A DNA stretch of 64,000 nt from Actinoplanes sichuanensis (GTDB lineage: Bacteria > Actinomycetota > Actinomycetes > Mycobacteriales > Micromonosporaceae), in contig NZ_AP028461.1 of the NCBI RefSeq assembly GCF_033097365.1, positions 7,564,001-7,628,000 of the forward strand, given 5' to 3'. This document shows positions 63,502-64,000 of the stretch, piece by piece. The notes beneath the pieces were generated by a model. That model had not been told where the DNA came from, made no database searches, and was given only the letters and a program-made list of their open reading frames with translations. Within the stretch, counting starts at the first letter, position 1. Every line of letters starts with the position of its first letter. The position numbers were made by a program, and so were the translations under genes.

Positions 63502-64000
63502 TGTCGACCAGCCGGGCCTCGATGGCGTCACCGAGCCGCTCGCGCAGCGCCTCGGCGGGGATCTTGTTGATCAGCTCGGCGAAGAAGCCACGGACGACCA
63601 GCTTGCGGGCCTCGGACTCGGGGATGCCGCGGGCCATCAGGTAGAAGAGCTGCTCGTCGTCGAAACGCCCGGTCGCGCTGGCGTGCCCGGCGCCGGCGAT
63701 CTCGCCGGTCTCGATCTCCAGATTGGGTACGGAGTCCGCCCGCGCCCCATCGGTGAGGAGCAGGTTCCGGTTGATCTCATACGTGTCGGTGCCGGTGGCG
63801 GCGGCCCGGATCAGCACGTCGCCGACCCAGACGGTGTGCGCCGACGAGCCCTGCAGCGCGCCGCGGTAACCCACGTAGCTGCGGCAGTCCGGAACGGCGT
63901 GGTCGACCAGCTGGCGGTGCTCGTGGTGCTGACCGGAGTCGGCGAAGTAGAGACCCCACAGCTCGGCGTCGCCGCCGCGTCCCGCGTACTCCACCGAGGT
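63491..64000 (-). CDS. sufD: SufD, Fe-S scaffold subunit (5' part cut by window edge)
   Basis: Only the C-terminal ~170 residues are inside the window; the frame continues past 64000. The visible part shows the SufB/D beta-helix repeats (HHEHRQLVDHAVPDCRSYVGYRGALQG) and the C-terminal helices with ARGIPESEARKLVVRGFFAELI. SufD pairs with SufB and SufC. sufB, and possibly sufR, should lie further right. The downstream Rieske start lies inside its last codons. Confidence 0.93.
   Translation of the reverse strand, partial: TSVEYAGRGGDAELWGLYFADSGQHHEHRQLVDHAVPDCRSYVGYRGALQGSSAHTVWVGDVLIRAAATGTDTYEINRNLLLTDGARADSVPNLEIETGEIAGAGHASATGRFDDEQLFYLMARGIPESEARKLVVRGFFAELINKIPAEALRERLGDAIEARLVDSGF

Overview
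The window is GC-rich chromosomal DNA from a filamentous-type actinomycete. The evidence is strong G/C preference at third codon positions, frequent GTG starts, many 1-4 nt gene overlaps, and an actinobacterial gene set: an InhA-type enoyl reductase beside FabG, a ferrochelatase with the extra C-terminal cysteines, acVLRF1, DUF3097, DUF2630 and an F420-type LLM oxidoreductase. I would guess Micromonosporaceae (Actinoplanes-like), by inference only. I see no phage, insertion sequence, CRISPR array, tRNA or rRNA. Almost everything looks like stable core chromosome.

Layout. 0-3 kb: a MurL-type epimerase, a MarR regulator with an obvious operator, a wrecked beta-lactamase-fold gene and a cupin. 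3-9 kb: a flavohemoprotein-like reductase whose globin domain has lost its heme ligand, a SpoU rRNA/tRNA methyltransferase, an SPFH/NfeD membrane pair and a serine hydrolase. 9-14.3 kb: a DMT exporter divergent from a MocR regulator, DUF3097, and two Nudix genes, each coupled to a small neighbour. 14.3-22 kb: a His-type signal peptidase, HAD-IIA phosphatase, ferrochelatase, InhA, FabG, then VWA, DUF58 and MoxR. A highly folded putative small RNA lies between the last two groups. 22-36 kb: PH-domain membrane proteins, an FlK-like thioesterase, fructokinase, Cu/Zn SOD, Xaa-Pro aminopeptidase, an AfsR-like regulator with a hydrolase, a lipoprotein and a large pullulanase. 36-43 kb: aconitase and, a few genes away, its TetR repressor AcnR. 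43-48 kb: XRE/SDR/Mug operon, Na+/H+ antiporter, a four-copy 45-bp tandem repeat and an ABC exporter. 48-60 kb: enoyl-CoA hydratase, small HTH protein, ABC-F ATPase with an attenuator-like leader, zinc peptidase, acVLRF1, AlkD-like glycosylase and assorted enzymes. 60-64 kb: the Suf Fe-S operon (sufD partial, Rieske, sufC, sufS, sufU, sufT), cut by the right edge.

How genes work together. Suf genes, aconitase with AcnR and an iron-box-like site, and ferrochelatase form an iron/Fe-S theme. The content (suf, echA, ABC-F, small HTH, acnR, acn, moxR-DUF58-VWA, fabG-inhA-hemH) matches the Mycobacterium tuberculosis Rv1461-Rv1485 neighbourhood as I remember it, spread out by insertions. Regulation is the most informative layer. 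A 22-bp operator is shared by the aconitase and acnR promoters. At least fourteen genes carry a TANNNT -10 box exactly 6-7 nt before the start codon (leaderless transcripts). An RBS-sequestering hairpin precedes the ABC exporter, and a six-codon leader ORF with competing hairpins precedes the ABC-F gene.
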